Positions 33,598-45,774 are shown, numbered from the stretch's first letter. The stretch: 64,000 nt of DNA from Arthrobacter sp. StoSoilB19 (GCF_019977275.1 NZ_AP024650.1:682001-746000); one strand, 5' to 3'. Made by a program: numbers and translations. Notes: generated from the sequence alone by a model not told the origin.

Positions 33598-34758
33598 TCA
33601 GCTGGCGAGCCAGATGTCCGGGCCGAAGACCTCGTAGTGGATCTTGGTGGCCGGGATGCCGGCGTTGATGGCCTCGTTGCGGATGTTCTTCATGAACGGC
33701 AGGGGGCCGCAGAGGTAGAGGGAGGCGTCCGCCGGAAGGTCCACTTCGCGCAGGGACATGAACCCTTCCCGGGCGCCCTCCACCGGCTTCTCCAGCCACA
33801 GCTGGAGTTCCGCGCCGTCCAGGCGCTCGACGTCGTCCGTCATCTGGCTGCGCAGGGCCCAGCTGTCCAGGGTGCTTTCGGCATGCAGCACCAGGACCTG
33901 CCGGTCGGAGCCTGATTCGGCGAGGGAGCGGAGGATGGAGGCGGTGGGCGTGCAGCCAATGCCGGCGGAGGCGAGGACCACGGGGCCGTCGCCCTCCTTG
34001 AGCGTGATCTCGCCGTAGGGGTTGGAGATCTCGACGACGTCGCCCACCTGGACGGTGTGGTGCAGGACGGGGGAGACCTCGCCGCCGTCGTCCAGCTTGG
34101 TGGTGAAGATGCGGCTGGTGCCTGCATCGCCGGAGAGGGAGTACTGGCGGACCTGGCGCAGCCCGTCCGGGAGGGCCACTTTGACGCTGATGTACTGGCC
34201 GGGCAGGGCGGGGGTGACGGGGGTGTCGTCGGCCGGCTCCAGGGTGAAGGTCATGGACCCGGTTCCTGCCGGTGCCTTGGCTGCCACCCGCCAGGGCGTC
34301 CACATTTTGTCGTTGGCCTGCGCGGCGTAGAGGCCCTTTTCGAGCTTGATCAGGGCGTCCGCCATCAGCCAGTACACCTCGGTCCAGGCTTCGGCGATTT
34401 CAGGAGTGATCACCTCGGCCAGGTCCTCGGCGATGGCGGCGAACAGGTGCTCGTAGACCACCTGGTACTGCGGCTCCGTGATGCCCAGGGAGGCGTGCCG
34501 GTGCGCGATGCGCGAAAGGACAGTTTCCGGCAGGGTGCCCGGGTTGTTCACCAGATGGGTGGCGAAGGCGGCGATGCTCCCGGCGAGGGCCTGCTGCTGG
34601 TTGCCGGAGCGCTGGTTGGAGCGGCTGAACAGGCCATCCATCAGTTCGGGGTGCGCCGCGAACAGGCGGGCGTAGAAGTTGGGGGTGATGGATCCGATCC
34701 GGGAACCGACCAGCGGCAGGGTGGCCTCAATGACGGGGCGGGACTTGTCCGAGAGCAT
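33598..34758 (-). CDS. hmp: Flavohemoprotein, nitric oxide dioxygenase
   Basis: The 386-residue protein has a globin domain (~1-140) with distal Tyr29 (NFYARLF), proximal His88 (AHRHASLGI) and the DNxQR-like SNQRSGNQ segment. A ferredoxin-reductase-type FAD domain with RQYSLSG and an NAD domain with GIGCTPTAS and CGPLPFM follow. It oxidises NO to nitrate using O2 and NAD(P)H. GGAG precedes the ATG. An NsrR-type palindrome lies 48 bp upstream, and the nsrR gene is directly upstream on the same strand. Confidence 0.94.
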   Translation of the reverse strand: MLSDKSRPVIEATLPLVGSRIGSITPNFYARLFAAHPELMDGLFSRSNQRSGNQQQALAGSIAAFATHLVNNPGTLPETVLSRIAHRHASLGITEPQYQVVYEHLFAAIAEDLAEVITPEIAEAWTEVYWLMADALIKLEKGLYAAQANDKMWTPWRVAAKAPAGTGSMTFTLEPADDTPVTPALPGQYISVKVALPDGLRQVRQYSLSGDAGTSRIFTTKLDDGGEVSPVLHHTVQVGDVVEISNPYGEITLKEGDGPVVLASAGIGCTPTASILRSLAESGSDRQVLVLHAESTLDSWALRSQMTDDVERLDGAELQLWLEKPVEGAREGFMSLREVDLPADASLYLCGPLPFMKNIRNEAINAGIPATKIHYEVFGPDIWLAS

Positions 34759-34805
34759 CTGAACTCCTGAGGTAGTGGCCGGGGCCTTCGTCCGGCCGGA
34801 GGAAA

Positions 34806-34826
34806 ACTCATATTTGAAATACGAGT
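34806..34826. promoter_or_regulatory. NsrR-type operator upstream of hmp
   Basis: Arms ACTCATATTT (34806-34815) and AAATACGAGT (34817-34826) flank a central G. They are complementary except for one position and match the A/T-rich inverted-repeat form of NsrR sites. Confidence 0.7.
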
Positions 34827-34839
34827 ATTTCTGCCTCAG

Positions 34840-34870
34840 TTCTACACCTTGTAGAAGTTTGAAATCAAAC
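34840..34870. promoter_or_regulatory. Two further adjacent inverted repeats in the nsrR-hmp gap
   Basis: TTCTACA-CCT-TGTAGAA (34840-34856) and GTTTGA-AA-TCAAAC (34857-34870) are perfect and abut each other. They lie between nsrR and the NsrR-type operator. They may be a second regulator site or a weak hairpin after nsrR. Confidence 0.5.
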
Positions 34871-34896
34871 CGGGAGCCTGCGCTCGGATAGTCGGT

Positions 34897-35346
34897 TCAA
34901 AGCCCCGGGCGGAGGCCGATCATCTGGAAGACCGGAGCCATTTGCCGGGCCTGGGGGAGTTCCGCGATCACCACGGAGTCCAGCTCCGCATAGAAGGCTT
35001 CGCGGGCGCGGGCCAGTGCGCCGCGCAGTTTGCACTCGTTAATGAGCGGGCAGTTGCCGCCAGGCGCAACACAATCGGCAGGATCGGTGCGGGTATCAAG
35101 CTGCCGCAGGATCTGGCCCACGGAGGCGATCCGGCCCGCATGGCTGAGCCGGGAACCGCCGGACCGGCCCCGGACAACCTCAATCAGGCCCATGCTCCGC
35201 AGTTTGGCCATGGCCTTGCTGACATGGTTGTAGGGTGTGCCCACCGCGTCCGCGATGCTCTGGGTGGTGAGCAGCGTGCCGTCCGGAACGGCTGCGAGCA
35301 CCATGAGTGCTCGCAGGCTGACGTCAGCGAAGGCATTGATCTTCAT
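34897..35346 (-). CDS. nsrR: Rrf2-family nitric-oxide-sensing repressor NsrR
   Basis: The 149-residue Rrf2 protein has an N-terminal winged helix (TTQSIADAVGTPYNHVSKAMAKL) and three Cys at 92, 99 and 105 (DCVAPGGNCPLINEC), spaced as in NsrR iron-sulfur proteins. NO attack on the cluster releases the repressor. Its position next to hmp and the palindrome between the two genes support the name over IscR or RsrR. The ATG lies 16 bases after the stop of the upstream hypothetical gene, so it may be co-transcribed with manB. Confidence 0.88.
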   Translation of the reverse strand: MKINAFADVSLRALMVLAAVPDGTLLTTQSIADAVGTPYNHVSKAMAKLRSMGLIEVVRGRSGGSRLSHAGRIASVGQILRQLDTRTDPADCVAPGGNCPLINECKLRGALARAREAFYAELDSVVIAELPQARQMAPVFQMIGLRPGL

Positions 35347-35361
35347 GGCTGCGGGTCCGGT

Positions 35362-35859
35362 CTAGTCCACCCAGATCGCAGGCTCGCTGGCGTCCGCGCC
35401 CAGTTCGCCGAACTCCCAGGACTGTGTGGTTGCGTTGGCGGAGTATGGCAGCACGGCCGCAAACAGGGATCCGTCGCGGTGTTCGGCGGCCACATGGATG
35501 GCGTCCGAATCCTCCTCCACCAGCAGGATGTCGCAGACCACCGCGGCGGCGCGGAAATCGTCCCGGTTCTGGCGGAGGAGGGCCTGAAGGTCGTGGATCA
35601 TGGCATCCGCGTCGAAATCCCCGTCCGCGCCGTCGGCGGCATCAGCAGGCGAGACGGCCACCAGCCGCACCTCGCCGTCGTTCTGGACTGTCAGCGCGAA
35701 AGGCAGGAAACCGCCGTTGCGCTGGAGCTGCTCCTGGGCCGCGCTGACGCCCGTGCCCAGGAGGTTCTCCAGGTCAGTTGCCGTGGCCTCGGAGACGGAA
35801 TCGCGCCAGCTTTCCTGCCCGCCGGTTCCGCCCGCTGCCTGCCCCGTGTGGTCAGCCAT
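35362..35859 (-). CDS. Hypothetical protein between manB and nsrR
   Basis: The 165-residue acidic protein has no recognised domain. The first ~20 residues are Gly-rich. The body (ATDLENLLGTGVSAAQEQLQ, FLPFALTVQNDGEVRLVAV, IHVAAEHRDG) looks like a compact alpha/beta fold. It starts six bases after the manB stop and ends 15 bases before nsrR, on the same strand. No signal peptide or membrane segment is visible. The function is unknown. Confidence 0.65.
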   Translation of the reverse strand: MADHTGQAAGGTGGQESWRDSVSEATATDLENLLGTGVSAAQEQLQRNGGFLPFALTVQNDGEVRLVAVSPADAADGADGDFDADAMIHDLQALLRQNRDDFRAAAVVCDILLVEEDSDAIHVAAEHRDGSLFAAVLPYSANATTQSWEFGELGADASEPAIWVD

Positions 35860-35865
35860 CCGCTG

Positions 35866-37284
35866 CTAGGCCCGCACCAGGGACAGGACGCGGTCGCGGA
35901 TGCGTTCCATGGTGGCCCGGTCCGTTGCCTCGGCATTGAGCCGCAGGAACGGTTCGGTGTTGGAAGGGCGGAGGTTGAACCAGTAGCTGCCGTCGTTGGC
36001 CGTGAACGTGCTGCCATCCATGTTGTCCACGGTGAGGTCCTCGTCCGCGAAGGCCTGGCGCACCCGCTCCACCGCTGCGGGCTTGTCCTCCACCTCGGAG
36101 TTGATCTCGCCGGAGCTGACATACGGCTCGTATTCGCGGGCCAGCTCGGAGAGCGGGCCGTCCTGCTCGCCCAGGGCTGCCAGGACGTGCATGGCGGCCA
36201 GCATGCCGGTGTCAGCGTTCCAGAAGTCGCGGAAGTAGAAGTGGGCGGAGTGCTCGCCGCCGAATACTGCGCCTTCCTTTGCCATGACTGCCTTGATGAA
36301 GGAGTGGCCCACGCGCGTGCGGACGGCGCGGCCGCCGTCGTGCTCCACCAGTTCGGCGACGGCGCGGGAGGTCAGCAGGTTGTGGATGATGGCGGGCTTT
36401 TCCTCGCCCTGGGCCTTGGCGCGGGCGATCTCGCGGCGGGCCACCATGCCGGTGATGGCCGACGGCGAGACGGGCTCGCCCTTCTCGTCGATGACAAAGC
36501 AGCGGTCGGCGTCGCCGTCGAAGGCCAGGCCGATGTCCGCGCCGTGTTCGATGACAGCTGCCTGCAGGTCGCGGAGGTTTTCCGGCTCCAGGGGGTTGGC
36601 CGGGTGGTTGGGGAAGGAACCGTCCAGTTCGAAATACAGGGGAACGATATCGAAAGGCAGCTTGGGCAGCAGCGCGTCACCCAGGACGGCCGGGGTGGTC
36701 AGGCCGGCCATGCCGTTGCCTGCATCCACCACCACCTTCAGGGGGCGGGACGCGGAAAGGTCAACGAGCTTGCGGAGGTACTCGGAGTAGTCCTTGAGCA
36801 CGTCGCGGACACTGATGAGGCCGCGCATGCCGCCTGCGGGGATGGACCCGGAGTTGAGGTACTGCTCCGCGAGGGCCTGGATTTCCTTGAGGCCGGTTTC
36901 GGAGGAGATGGGGACGGCGCCCGCCTTGGCCATCTTGATGCCGTTGTATTCGGCGGGGTTGTGGCTGGCGGTGAAGGTGGCCCCGGCGCGGTTGAGGAAC
37001 CCGCAGGCAAAGTACAGCTCATCGGTGGAGATCAGGTCCAGGAGCTCCACATTGGCGCCGCGGGCTGCCGCTCCGTTGGCGAAGGCCTTGGTGAACTCGG
37101 GGGAGGAGGGGCGCATGTCCCCGCCCACCACGATGGTCTGGCCTTCGAGCTGCAGGACATCCACGAACGCGGCCCCCACGGCTTCGACGATTTCGGCGGT
37201 GATCGACTCGCCTACAATCCCACGGACGTCGTAGGCCTTGAAGGATGCCGAAAGGTCAAATGTCGTTGTCTGTTCGCTAGTCAC
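35866..37284 (-). CDS. manB: Phosphomannomutase/phosphoglucomutase
   Basis: The 472-residue alpha-D-phosphohexomutase has phosphoserine Ser107 in TASHNP, the Mg2+ loop DGDADR at about residue 255, the sugar-binding GGEHSAHF and the C-terminal phosphate-binding RPSNTEPFLRL. It interconverts hexose-6- and hexose-1-phosphates for GDP-mannose or UDP-glucose supply to envelope glycans. The GTG at 37284 has TAAGAT seven bases upstream, consistent with a nearly leaderless transcript. It diverges from recQ. Confidence 0.9.
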   Translation of the reverse strand: MTSEQTTTFDLSASFKAYDVRGIVGESITAEIVEAVGAAFVDVLQLEGQTIVVGGDMRPSSPEFTKAFANGAAARGANVELLDLISTDELYFACGFLNRAGATFTASHNPAEYNGIKMAKAGAVPISSETGLKEIQALAEQYLNSGSIPAGGMRGLISVRDVLKDYSEYLRKLVDLSASRPLKVVVDAGNGMAGLTTPAVLGDALLPKLPFDIVPLYFELDGSFPNHPANPLEPENLRDLQAAVIEHGADIGLAFDGDADRCFVIDEKGEPVSPSAITGMVARREIARAKAQGEEKPAIIHNLLTSRAVAELVEHDGGRAVRTRVGHSFIKAVMAKEGAVFGGEHSAHFYFRDFWNADTGMLAAMHVLAALGEQDGPLSELAREYEPYVSSGEINSEVEDKPAAVERVRQAFADEDLTVDNMDGSTFTANDGSYWFNLRPSNTEPFLRLNAEATDRATMERIRDRVLSLVRA

Positions 37285-37424
37285 GGGCTTTATCTTACGT
37301 GGGCAGCGCTTCCGGCCAATGTGGATTGGGGAGCTCTTTCGTAACGGGTCCGCTTTGCGGCCGGCTTTCCACATAGCAGCCCGCGGCTGTGCAGGGTGTC
37401 GGAGGGTGCTGGGATACTGAACCA

Positions 37425-39629
<2,205 letters not shown>

Positions 39630-41206
39630 CGGCTGCCCCCGCATGGCGGGGGAGCAGGATGCTGTCCGCGGTGCTGGCCAGCATCAGGACGGCCATTGCC
39701 ACAAAAGCGCCGCGGAAGGGCCCGGCGGGGTCCTGCGGTCCGAGGGCCAGCCCGTCAAAGGTCCGGATAAGCAGGGCTGCCACCGCGATACCCGAGCCGG
39801 TGGCCAGCTGTACCAGGGTGGCCGACACCGTGTTGGCGGAGGTCAGCTGTGCCGGCGGGATGTCGGCGTACTGCACGGAGGCATAAGCCGAGAAACCGAT
39901 GGAGCGGAAGGCCCCGCTGCACACCAGCAGCACAAACATCACCGCCTCAGGGGTCTGCGGTGTCAGCAGGGCACAGAGGGCGAAGGTGACGGCGGAGGCC
40001 AGCGAGGCGAACACCAGCATTGCCTTGAAACCGAACTTCCGGATCAGCGGGGTGGTGGCCGGTTTGATCCCGATATTCCCAATGAACACGGCCGCCACCA
40101 GCGCCCCGGCATGCAGGGGAGACCAGCCGAACCCGGTCTGGAACATCAGGGGCAGCAGGAACGGCACTGAACTGATGGTGACCCGGTATATGAACCCGCC
40201 GGTGGCCATAGCCCGGAAGGTCCGGGTGCGGAAGACCTGCAGGTTGAACAGCGGATGGGGAGTCCTGCGCATCCAGAACACGGCCCCGGCTAGGGCGGCA
40301 ACCCCGGCGGCGGCACTGATCCCGGCCCAAGGCAGTTCAGGATGGCTGCTGGCCAGTTCCAGACCGGCCACGAGTGCGCCCACCCCCACCGTGGTCAGGG
40401 CCATTCCGGGCCAGTCCAGCCGCCGGTGCGGATCTCCCGGAGCCGGGGGGACCAGGCGCAGGGCGGCGGCAAACGCGGCGGCACCAAGGGGAATGTTCAC
40501 CAGGAAGATCCAGTGCCAGGAAAGGTACGTGGTGAGCGCGCCGCCTACCAGCGGCGCGAGGACGGGTGCCAGGAGCCCGGGCCACACCAGGAAGGCGGTG
40601 GCACGCAGTAATTCGGATTTCGGCGTTCCGCGCAGGACCACCAGGGTTCCCACCGGCACCATCATGGCCCCGCCAACGCCCTGGGCGATGCGGCTCAGCG
40701 TCAGCGTGGCAAGGTCCTGGCTGAGGGCGCAGGCCAGGGAAGCGAGCGTGAAGATGGCGATGGCCGCGCAGAACATCCGCCTGGCGCCGAACCGCTCCGC
40801 CAGCCAGCCGCTGATGGGGATGCCGACGGCTACCGTCAGCAGGTACGCGGTCATGGTGATGTTGACGTCGGCGGCGGGGATGGCGAAGTCCGACGAAATG
40901 CTGGGAATGGCCGTGGTCAGGACCGTGCCGTCCAGGAATTCCATGAAGAACGTTGCCGCCACCAGAAGCGCCAGGCGTGGATTCCATGCCGCCCGGCCCA
41001 CATCCGGTTGGTTTGAGTTGCTGCGTGCCGCCATGCGCTAATCCTGCCACTGCGGCAAGGCCTGCGCGCCCAGCGTCCGGCTACCGGACAGCGTTTTCCG
41101 CGGACCGGGCCCACGCCCGGCGTATCAGAAGCTTGTTCGCGTTTCCGAACCTTCAAGGCGCTGATTCGCCAACGGGCTTAGGACTGGCCAGGGGCCCCGG
41201 AAACGC

Positions 41207-41234
41207 AAAAGGCCCCGGTCCAGGGACCGGGGCC
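41207..41234 (-). terminator. Terminator of tRNA-Ser(GCT)
   Basis: GGCCCCGGTC pairs with GACCGGGGCC around a four-base loop. On the minus strand TTTT follows. It lies five bases after the tRNA 3' end. Confidence 0.85.
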
Positions 41235-41239
41235 AAACG

Positions 41240-41328
41240 CGGAGACGGGGGGATTTGAACCCCCGGTCGAGTTTAACCCCGACCCTTCATTAGCAGTGAA
41301 GTCCATTCGGCCGCTCTGGCACGTCTCC
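41240..41328 (-). tRNA. tRNA-Ser(GCT)
   Basis: On the minus strand GGAGACG pairs with CGTCTCC, with discriminator G. CCA is not encoded. The anticodon loop CTGCTAA gives GCT (AGC/AGU codons). A long variable arm (GGGTCGGGGTTAAACTCGAC) confirms a serine type II tRNA. Confidence 0.94.
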
Positions 41329-41517
41329 AATTGCTATTCCTAGCCCACCAAGGATACGCAGATCCGGCCATGCAGTGCAAAACGGTCCCCGCCACGGCCG
41401 CGGGCATGCCGGCCGGGGCCCCGGCGTCCTATGGCAATCGTTGCCCGGGGCGGACGATGCGGATTTCCGGGAGGCCGGAACCGGCCCTCCGGACAGCCAG
41501 CCAGGGGCCCACGCCGG

Positions 41518-43770
41518 TCAGCCTGCCAGCGCCTTCCACAGGAAGTGCTGGCTGCGGGCCTGCAGCGCGGCAGCCTGCCGGTTGTCCGAGGCGCCAGCAT
41601 GGCCACCCTCCAGGGCTTCGTGGAACCAGACGTTGGGGATGCCCATGGCCAGCATCCGGGCTGCCATCTTCCGCGCCTGCACGGGGCCAACCCGGTCATC
41701 GGAGGTTGCCGTCCAGATGAAGGTCTCCGGGTACTCCACCGCGTCCTTGAGCAGGTGGTAGGGCGAGAAGGTCCTGATGTACTCCCACTGTTCGGGAACG
41801 TCCGGGTTCCCGTACTCGGCGATCCACGAATGGCCGGCGGAGAGCTTGGTGTAGCGGCGCATGTCCAGCAGGGGCACTCCGCAGGAGACGGCCCTGAACA
41901 GTTCGGGGTACCGGGTGAGCATGTTGCCCACCAGGAGGCCGCCGTTGGAGCCGCCCACGCAGCCCAGGCGTCGGGGCGAGGTGACGCCGCGGGAGATGAG
42001 GTCCCGTGCCACGGCCGCGAAGTCCTCGTAGGCCCGGTGCCGGTTTTCCTTCAGTGCCGCCCGGTGCCAGGCGGGCCCGTACTCCCCGCCGCCCCGGATA
42101 TTCGCCACCACGTACACTCCGCCGCGGGAGTGGGGCGCCTTCCCGCCGTCGCCGCCGGACAGCGTGGTCCGCCGCTCCAGCCATGCCCGGCCCACCGTGC
42201 CGCTGTAGGACGGCGTCCGCGAAACCTCAAACCCGCCGTAGCCGGACAGCTGGGTGGGGTTCTGCCCGTCCAAAGCCAGCCCCCGCGGAGCAATCTGGAA
42301 ATACGGAACCCGGGTGCCGTCGTCGGACACTGCGAAGTGCTGCTCCACTTCATAGTCAGTGTCGGCAAAGAACGACGGCGAGGCCTTGATTGCCGCATGC
42401 CGGCCCACCACGCCGGACGTCCCGGCGCTGTGCTGCTCCAGGGTGCCGCGCATGAGCGTGGTGGGGGTGGTGAAACCGGTGGCGACGAGCCAGAAGTCGT
42501 CGCCGGCGCCGCCGTCGGCTGGTCCGTCGTCCTCGTCGTCCACGGCGTAGGCATTCACGTCATGCAGCGGTGGGCAGGCGTCAAGGAGGGTGGCCGCCCA
42601 GCCGCAGTCCGTGGTGCCGGCGGGCCTGGATGGATCCAGGACCCGGATTTCCGAGGAAACGTCCCTGAGCAGGTTCAGCAGCAGGAAGCTGCGGGTCCAG
42701 CTCCAGGACTGCAGCGATGTGTGGTCATCGGGGGTGAACAGCACGGTGAGCTGCCGGCTCCCGGCGAGGTAGTCCTCGAAGTTTGCGGCGAGCAGGGCGC
42801 CGGAGGGGTAGGTGGTTCCGTCGAGGACCCAGTCCTGTTGCGGGCGGAAGAGCAGCCATTCCCGGTGCGCGCTGACGTTGACGTCGGTGGGCACATCGAT
42901 CGGCGTCCAGTCACCGTCCCGGAGCACAAAGTTGGTCCGGTTGAAGAAGTCGATGTAGTCAACAGCGAAGGTGCGCTCAAATCCGGGTGTGGAATCGTGC
43001 GCCGCGACGGCCATCATGTGGTCCTCCGGCACGTCGAAAAGGCGCGGGGCAGCGGCCAGGGAACCGCCGCGTTTGAGGGTCACCGCTGTGCGGGCGTAGG
43101 ACGACGCGGTCTTGGGCAGGCCTTCCGCGGTGGAGGAAACCAGGAGTGTGTCGGCATCCAGCCACGACACGTTGCCCTTCGCCGTCGGCAGGTCGAACCC
43201 GCCCCGGGCGGGGTCAACGAAGCCGCGCGCCTCGACGTCGAACTCGCGGTAGCGGTTCGCGTCGCCGCCGTCGGGGGACAGGGCCAGCAGCGCCAGCCGG
43301 TAGGGGGCTCCGGCCGCGGGGCGCAGGAACGTGGCGCCGTGGAACACCCACTCTTCGCCTTCGGTCCGGGACAGCTCGTCCACGTCCAGCAGGACGTCCC
43401 AATCGGGGGAATCGGTGAGGTAGCTCTCCCAGGTGGTCCGCCGCCACAGGCCCTTGGGGTTCTGGCTGTCCTTCCAGAAGTTGTAGTACCACTCGCCCCG
43501 CTTGCCCACCATGGCGATCCGGTCCGTGGAGTCCAGGACCTCCAGGATGCTGGTCTCCAGTTCGGCGTACCCGGCGTCCTCCAGCAGGTCCTCGGTCCGG
43601 GAGTTCTGCTCCCTGACCCAGGCCAGCTGTTCCTCGCCGTAGATGTCCTCCAGCCACACATTCTCGTCGACGGGCACGGGCGCAGTTCCCTGGGATGCGG
43701 TGCCGGAGGTGTCCTGGCCGGGGCCGGGAGCGGAGGCTTGATCAGCTGCTGTGGTGGTCATGCGCCCCAT
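41518..43770 (-). CDS. Prolyl oligopeptidase-like S9 peptidase
   Basis: The 750-residue protein has a beta-propeller N-terminal two thirds and an alpha/beta-hydrolase C-terminus with the triad Ser in GGSNGG, Asp in SDDRVGP and His in EGGHAG. It also has the S9A-typical RGGGEYGPAWH and NMLTRYPELF segments. It should cleave short peptides, usually after proline, in the cytoplasm. Starts at 43770 and 43761 are both possible (MGRMTTT or MTTT). The first is given because GATGTT lies six bases before it. Confidence 0.88.
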   Translation of the reverse strand: MGRMTTTAADQASAPGPGQDTSGTASQGTAPVPVDENVWLEDIYGEEQLAWVREQNSRTEDLLEDAGYAELETSILEVLDSTDRIAMVGKRGEWYYNFWKDSQNPKGLWRRTTWESYLTDSPDWDVLLDVDELSRTEGEEWVFHGATFLRPAAGAPYRLALLALSPDGGDANRYREFDVEARGFVDPARGGFDLPTAKGNVSWLDADTLLVSSTAEGLPKTASSYARTAVTLKRGGSLAAAPRLFDVPEDHMMAVAAHDSTPGFERTFAVDYIDFFNRTNFVLRDGDWTPIDVPTDVNVSAHREWLLFRPQQDWVLDGTTYPSGALLAANFEDYLAGSRQLTVLFTPDDHTSLQSWSWTRSFLLLNLLRDVSSEIRVLDPSRPAGTTDCGWAATLLDACPPLHDVNAYAVDDEDDGPADGGAGDDFWLVATGFTTPTTLMRGTLEQHSAGTSGVVGRHAAIKASPSFFADTDYEVEQHFAVSDDGTRVPYFQIAPRGLALDGQNPTQLSGYGGFEVSRTPSYSGTVGRAWLERRTTLSGGDGGKAPHSRGGVYVVANIRGGGEYGPAWHRAALKENRHRAYEDFAAVARDLISRGVTSPRRLGCVGGSNGGLLVGNMLTRYPELFRAVSCGVPLLDMRRYTKLSAGHSWIAEYGNPDVPEQWEYIRTFSPYHLLKDAVEYPETFIWTATSDDRVGPVQARKMAARMLAMGIPNVWFHEALEGGHAGASDNRQAAALQARSQHFLWKALAG

Positions 43771-43845
43771 CCAAACAACATCCCCCAAGGCTGGCAAGTC
43801 AAGCGTCCGGCACATCCTCCGCTTTCAGCCCGTACGCTGGATGCC

Positions 43846-45774
43846 GTGGAATTATCGCAGAGCAACCGGGCCGTCATCATCGGCGGCGGCCCCCGTGGCA
43901 CCAGCGTGCTCGAGCGGCTGCTCGCCCACGCCGCCGCGGCCGGAGGCCCTGCACAGCTGCACATCGACGTGGTTGACCCCTACCCGGCGGGCCCGGGGCA
44001 CGTGTGGCAGCCCGGCCAGTCACGGCTGTTCCTCATGAATACGCAATCCTTCTACCCCACGCTGGTTCCCCAGGAACCGTCGCTGCCGGCGCCCGTGGCC
44101 GGCACCACGTTCGACCAGTGGCGTGCCCGGCAGCAGCGGGATCCGTTGCCGGCCCTCACCGGTGAGGAGCGGGCGGAACTGGCGGTGCTGGGGTCCAATG
44201 ACTTCCCCAGCCGCGCCCTGTACGGCCGCTACCTGAAGTGCATGCTGGAGGAGCTGCTGGCCAAAGCTCCCGACGGCGTCACGGTCGAATTCCACGAAAC
44301 GTCGGCTGTGTCCGTGCGTCCGGTGGGGGACGGAATGTTCGACGTCGGCCTGGCCGCCGGGGCTGCCCTCCGCGCCAACGCAGTGGTGCTCGCCCTGGGG
44401 CACATCCCGTCCCGGCTGAATCCGGAACAGCGCGGCCTGCACGCCGCGGCCGAGCAGCTGGGCCTGCAGTACTTTCCCCCTGCCGTGCCCGCAGACGTGG
44501 ACTGGACACGGATTCCCGCGGGGAAACCCGTGCTGGTCCGCGGGATGGGCCTGAACTTCTTCGACACGATGGGGCAACTCACCGAAGGCCGCGGCGGAAA
44601 GTTCGTGTCCGCGGGAAGCCGCCTGGAGTACGAACCGTCCGGCCAGGAACCGCTGATCATCGCGGCGTCCCGGCGCGGAACCCCCTACCGTGCAAAAGCA
44701 GCCCTCAACGGCTATTACGCCACCTCCATCACGCTCCGCTACCTCACCGAAGCCGCCCTGGAGCGGCTGGCCAAGGCCGGAATCCGGCCCTCGTTCGACC
44801 ACGACCTGTGGCCCCTGCTGCACCGCGATGCCCTCTGGGCGTACTACGCAACCCTGGTGCGCTCGCAGCCGGGGGCTGTCCCCGATGCGGCGGCTTTCCT
44901 GGCAGCGCTGGAGGAAGCCCTGCAGCCGCACGCCCACAGCGCCGCCAACTGGGAAGACGCCGTGGAAAGCGTCCTGGCCGTCCACGTTGGTCCGCGGCAC
45001 CGGCTGGACCTACCGGGCCTCGCGGCCCCCTTGGCGGGGCGCTCCTTCGCGTCCCGGCGTGAGCACGATGCCGCCGTGGTGGAGTTCCTGCTGGACGATG
45101 CACGCCGGTCCGCGCTCGGCGAGGACGACCCCGTCAAGATGGCCATCGGCGCCCTGCACCACGGGCGGGCCCTCCTCAAGACGGCGGTGGCCGACGGCGG
45201 CATCACCGATGAATCATGGGTCGCCGGGCTGCGCGGCTGGTTTGAATCCTTCGTGGAAGGCCTTGCCAGCGGGCCGCCGGCGCTGCGCGCCGAACAGCTC
45301 GCCGCACTGGCCAGGGCAGGGGTGGTCAGCTTCGTTGGACCGGACCCCAAGTTCGGCGTGGACCGGCAGTCCGCGATGTTCACGGCTTCCTCGCCGTGGG
45401 TTGCCGGTCCGCCGGTCCTGGCACGGACCATGGTGGAGGCCCTTGCGCCGGGCAACAGGGTGTCGGCCAATGATTCGCCGGTCCTGGAGCAGATGCTGTC
45501 CGATGGGCTGGTGCGTCCACGGCTCATGATGACCGCAGAAGGTGCCCCCGTCGAGTCCACGGGCCTGGACGTGGAGCCCCACCCGTACCGCCCACTTGCC
45601 TCCAACGGGTCCGTGACGGAAAACCTGTACGTGCTGGGCCTCCAGTTGTCCTCCACCCAGTGGGGCACGGCCATCGCGGCCGAAGCCCTCCAGCCGGGCA
45701 GCCCCGCCTACCGCAGCGGCCAGCGCACCCTCAGGGATGCAGATGAGATCGCGGCAGCCATCCTGCGACGCTGA
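43846..45774 (+). CDS. FAD/NAD(P)-binding protein (PF13454-type)
   Basis: The 642-residue protein starts with the dinucleotide-binding VIIGGGPRGTSVLERLL and continues with DPYPAGPGHVW and NTQSF, characteristic of the FAD_NAD_binding_9 family. Long helical inserts follow, and a C-terminal segment NLYVLGLQLSSTQWGTAIAAE closes the nucleotide site. The family is found beside diverse redox or peptide-modification genes and the substrate is unknown. The GTG start has TACGCT seven bases upstream. It is divergent from the S9 peptidase with 75 bp between starts. Confidence 0.8.
   Translation: MELSQSNRAVIIGGGPRGTSVLERLLAHAAAAGGPAQLHIDVVDPYPAGPGHVWQPGQSRLFLMNTQSFYPTLVPQEPSLPAPVAGTTFDQWRARQQRDPLPALTGEERAELAVLGSNDFPSRALYGRYLKCMLEELLAKAPDGVTVEFHETSAVSVRPVGDGMFDVGLAAGAALRANAVVLALGHIPSRLNPEQRGLHAAAEQLGLQYFPPAVPADVDWTRIPAGKPVLVRGMGLNFFDTMGQLTEGRGGKFVSAGSRLEYEPSGQEPLIIAASRRGTPYRAKAALNGYYATSITLRYLTEAALERLAKAGIRPSFDHDLWPLLHRDALWAYYATLVRSQPGAVPDAAAFLAALEEALQPHAHSAANWEDAVESVLAVHVGPRHRLDLPGLAAPLAGRSFASRREHDAAVVEFLLDDARRSALGEDDPVKMAIGALHHGRALLKTAVADGGITDESWVAGLRGWFESFVEGLASGPPALRAEQLAALARAGVVSFVGPDPKFGVDRQSAMFTASSPWVAGPPVLARTMVEALAPGNRVSANDSPVLEQMLSDGLVRPRLMMTAEGAPVESTGLDVEPHPYRPLASNGSVTENLYVLGLQLSSTQWGTAIAAEALQPGSPAYRSGQRTLRDADEIAAAILRR

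Noticed and set aside
34942..37344. An 800-codon plus-strand frame
   Set aside because: It is antisense to nsrR, the hypothetical gene and manB, all of which are credible, and it has no recognisable domain.
41431..43845. Upstream extension of the FAD-binding protein frame by about 800 codons
   Set aside because: The extension lies antisense across the prolyl oligopeptidase gene. Family similarity begins only at 43846, where a start with a suitable -10 box exists.
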